In this document: positions 24,735 to 24,799 of the stretch, in pieces
Numbering within the stretch: the first letter of the stretch is position 1
How the letters are laid out: each line of letters begins with the position of its first letter
Source of the DNA: DASUKM01 sp036278735
GTDB lineage: Bacteria; Acidobacteriota; Vicinamibacteria; Vicinamibacterales; 2-12-FULL-66-21
Assembly (NCBI GenBank): GCA_036278735.1
Contig: DASUKM010000020.1
Span: 1-24,799 of the forward strand
DNA length: 24,799 bases
Direction: 5' to 3'
Made by a program: the position numbers and the translations under genes
The notes under the pieces: generated by a model
Seen by the model: only the letters and a program-made list of their open reading frames with translations
Databases searched by the model: none
What the model was told of the DNA's origin: nothing

Positions 24735-24799
24735 CCGCCCTCCGTCCTCCGTCATCCGCTCTCCGCCCTCCGTCCTCCGTCCTCCGCCCTCCGTCCTCC
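24735..24799. repeat. Heptamer tandem repeat, CCGTCCT family, running off the window
   Basis: Nine heptamers in phase: CCGCCCT, CCGTCCT, CCGTCAT, CCGCTCT, CCGCCCT, CCGTCCT x2, CCGCCCT, CCGTCCT (24735-24797), then CC at the window edge. It directly follows the CAGTTTC-family array after 5 bp (AGGTT). Confidence 0.95.

Overview
The window is GC-rich (roughly two-thirds G+C by eye) chromosomal DNA from a free-living bacterium. It is densely packed with genes, many coupled by 4-bp ATGA overlaps. Gene content (secreted M1 and M14 metallopeptidases, an SPFH protein, a DUF255 thioredoxin-like protein, NTT-like transporters fused to HEAT repeats) and short tandem repeats between genes suggest an acidobacterium, perhaps Vicinamibacteria. 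That placement is inference from family recollection; no marker gene is present. There are no rRNA, tRNA, CRISPR or IS elements.

Layout. 1-285: a 65-bp tandem array ending in a hairpin. 274-4360, minus strand, read SPFH protein -> amidohydrolase (frame-disrupted) -> Rossmann oxidoreductase -> DinB-like protein. 4378-4470: an inverted heptamer repeat. 4498-8509, plus strand: M1 aminopeptidase, multi-pass membrane protein and response regulator with an HD-GYP domain, all joined by ATGA overlaps. 8545-8741: a 38-bp x4 array and a second copy of the hairpin, then nadE. 9534-9618: heptamer repeats between convergent stops. 9613-16216: two divergent paralogues, each an NTT (ATP/ADP translocase)-like membrane domain fused to HEAT repeats; the longer one adds two cyclic-nucleotide-binding-like domains. 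16207-16356: heptamer repeats in inverted halves. 16371-19040: secreted M14 carboxypeptidase-like protein. 19243-22636, minus: DUF255 protein then transketolase. 22657-24637, plus: DUF4149 membrane protein, fRMsr-like GAF protein and NAD-type isocitrate dehydrogenase, again coupled by ATGA. 24632-24799: two heptamer families running off the edge.

The genes are mostly housekeeping (NAD synthesis, pentose phosphate, TCA cycle), peptide degradation and signalling. The best candidate for a poorly described system is the divergent NTT-HEAT / NTT-HEAT-cNMP-like pair, possibly a membrane module with a large cytosolic scaffold and a regulatory head. The second theme is a dense set of 7-bp tandem repeat families plus a shared hairpin module, most of which begin at or inside stop codons. 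A third is a set of start codons without Shine-Dalgarno sequences but with TANNNT-like -10 boxes at leaderless spacing, including a palindromic -10 at 22643-22650 that faces two divergent genes symmetrically.
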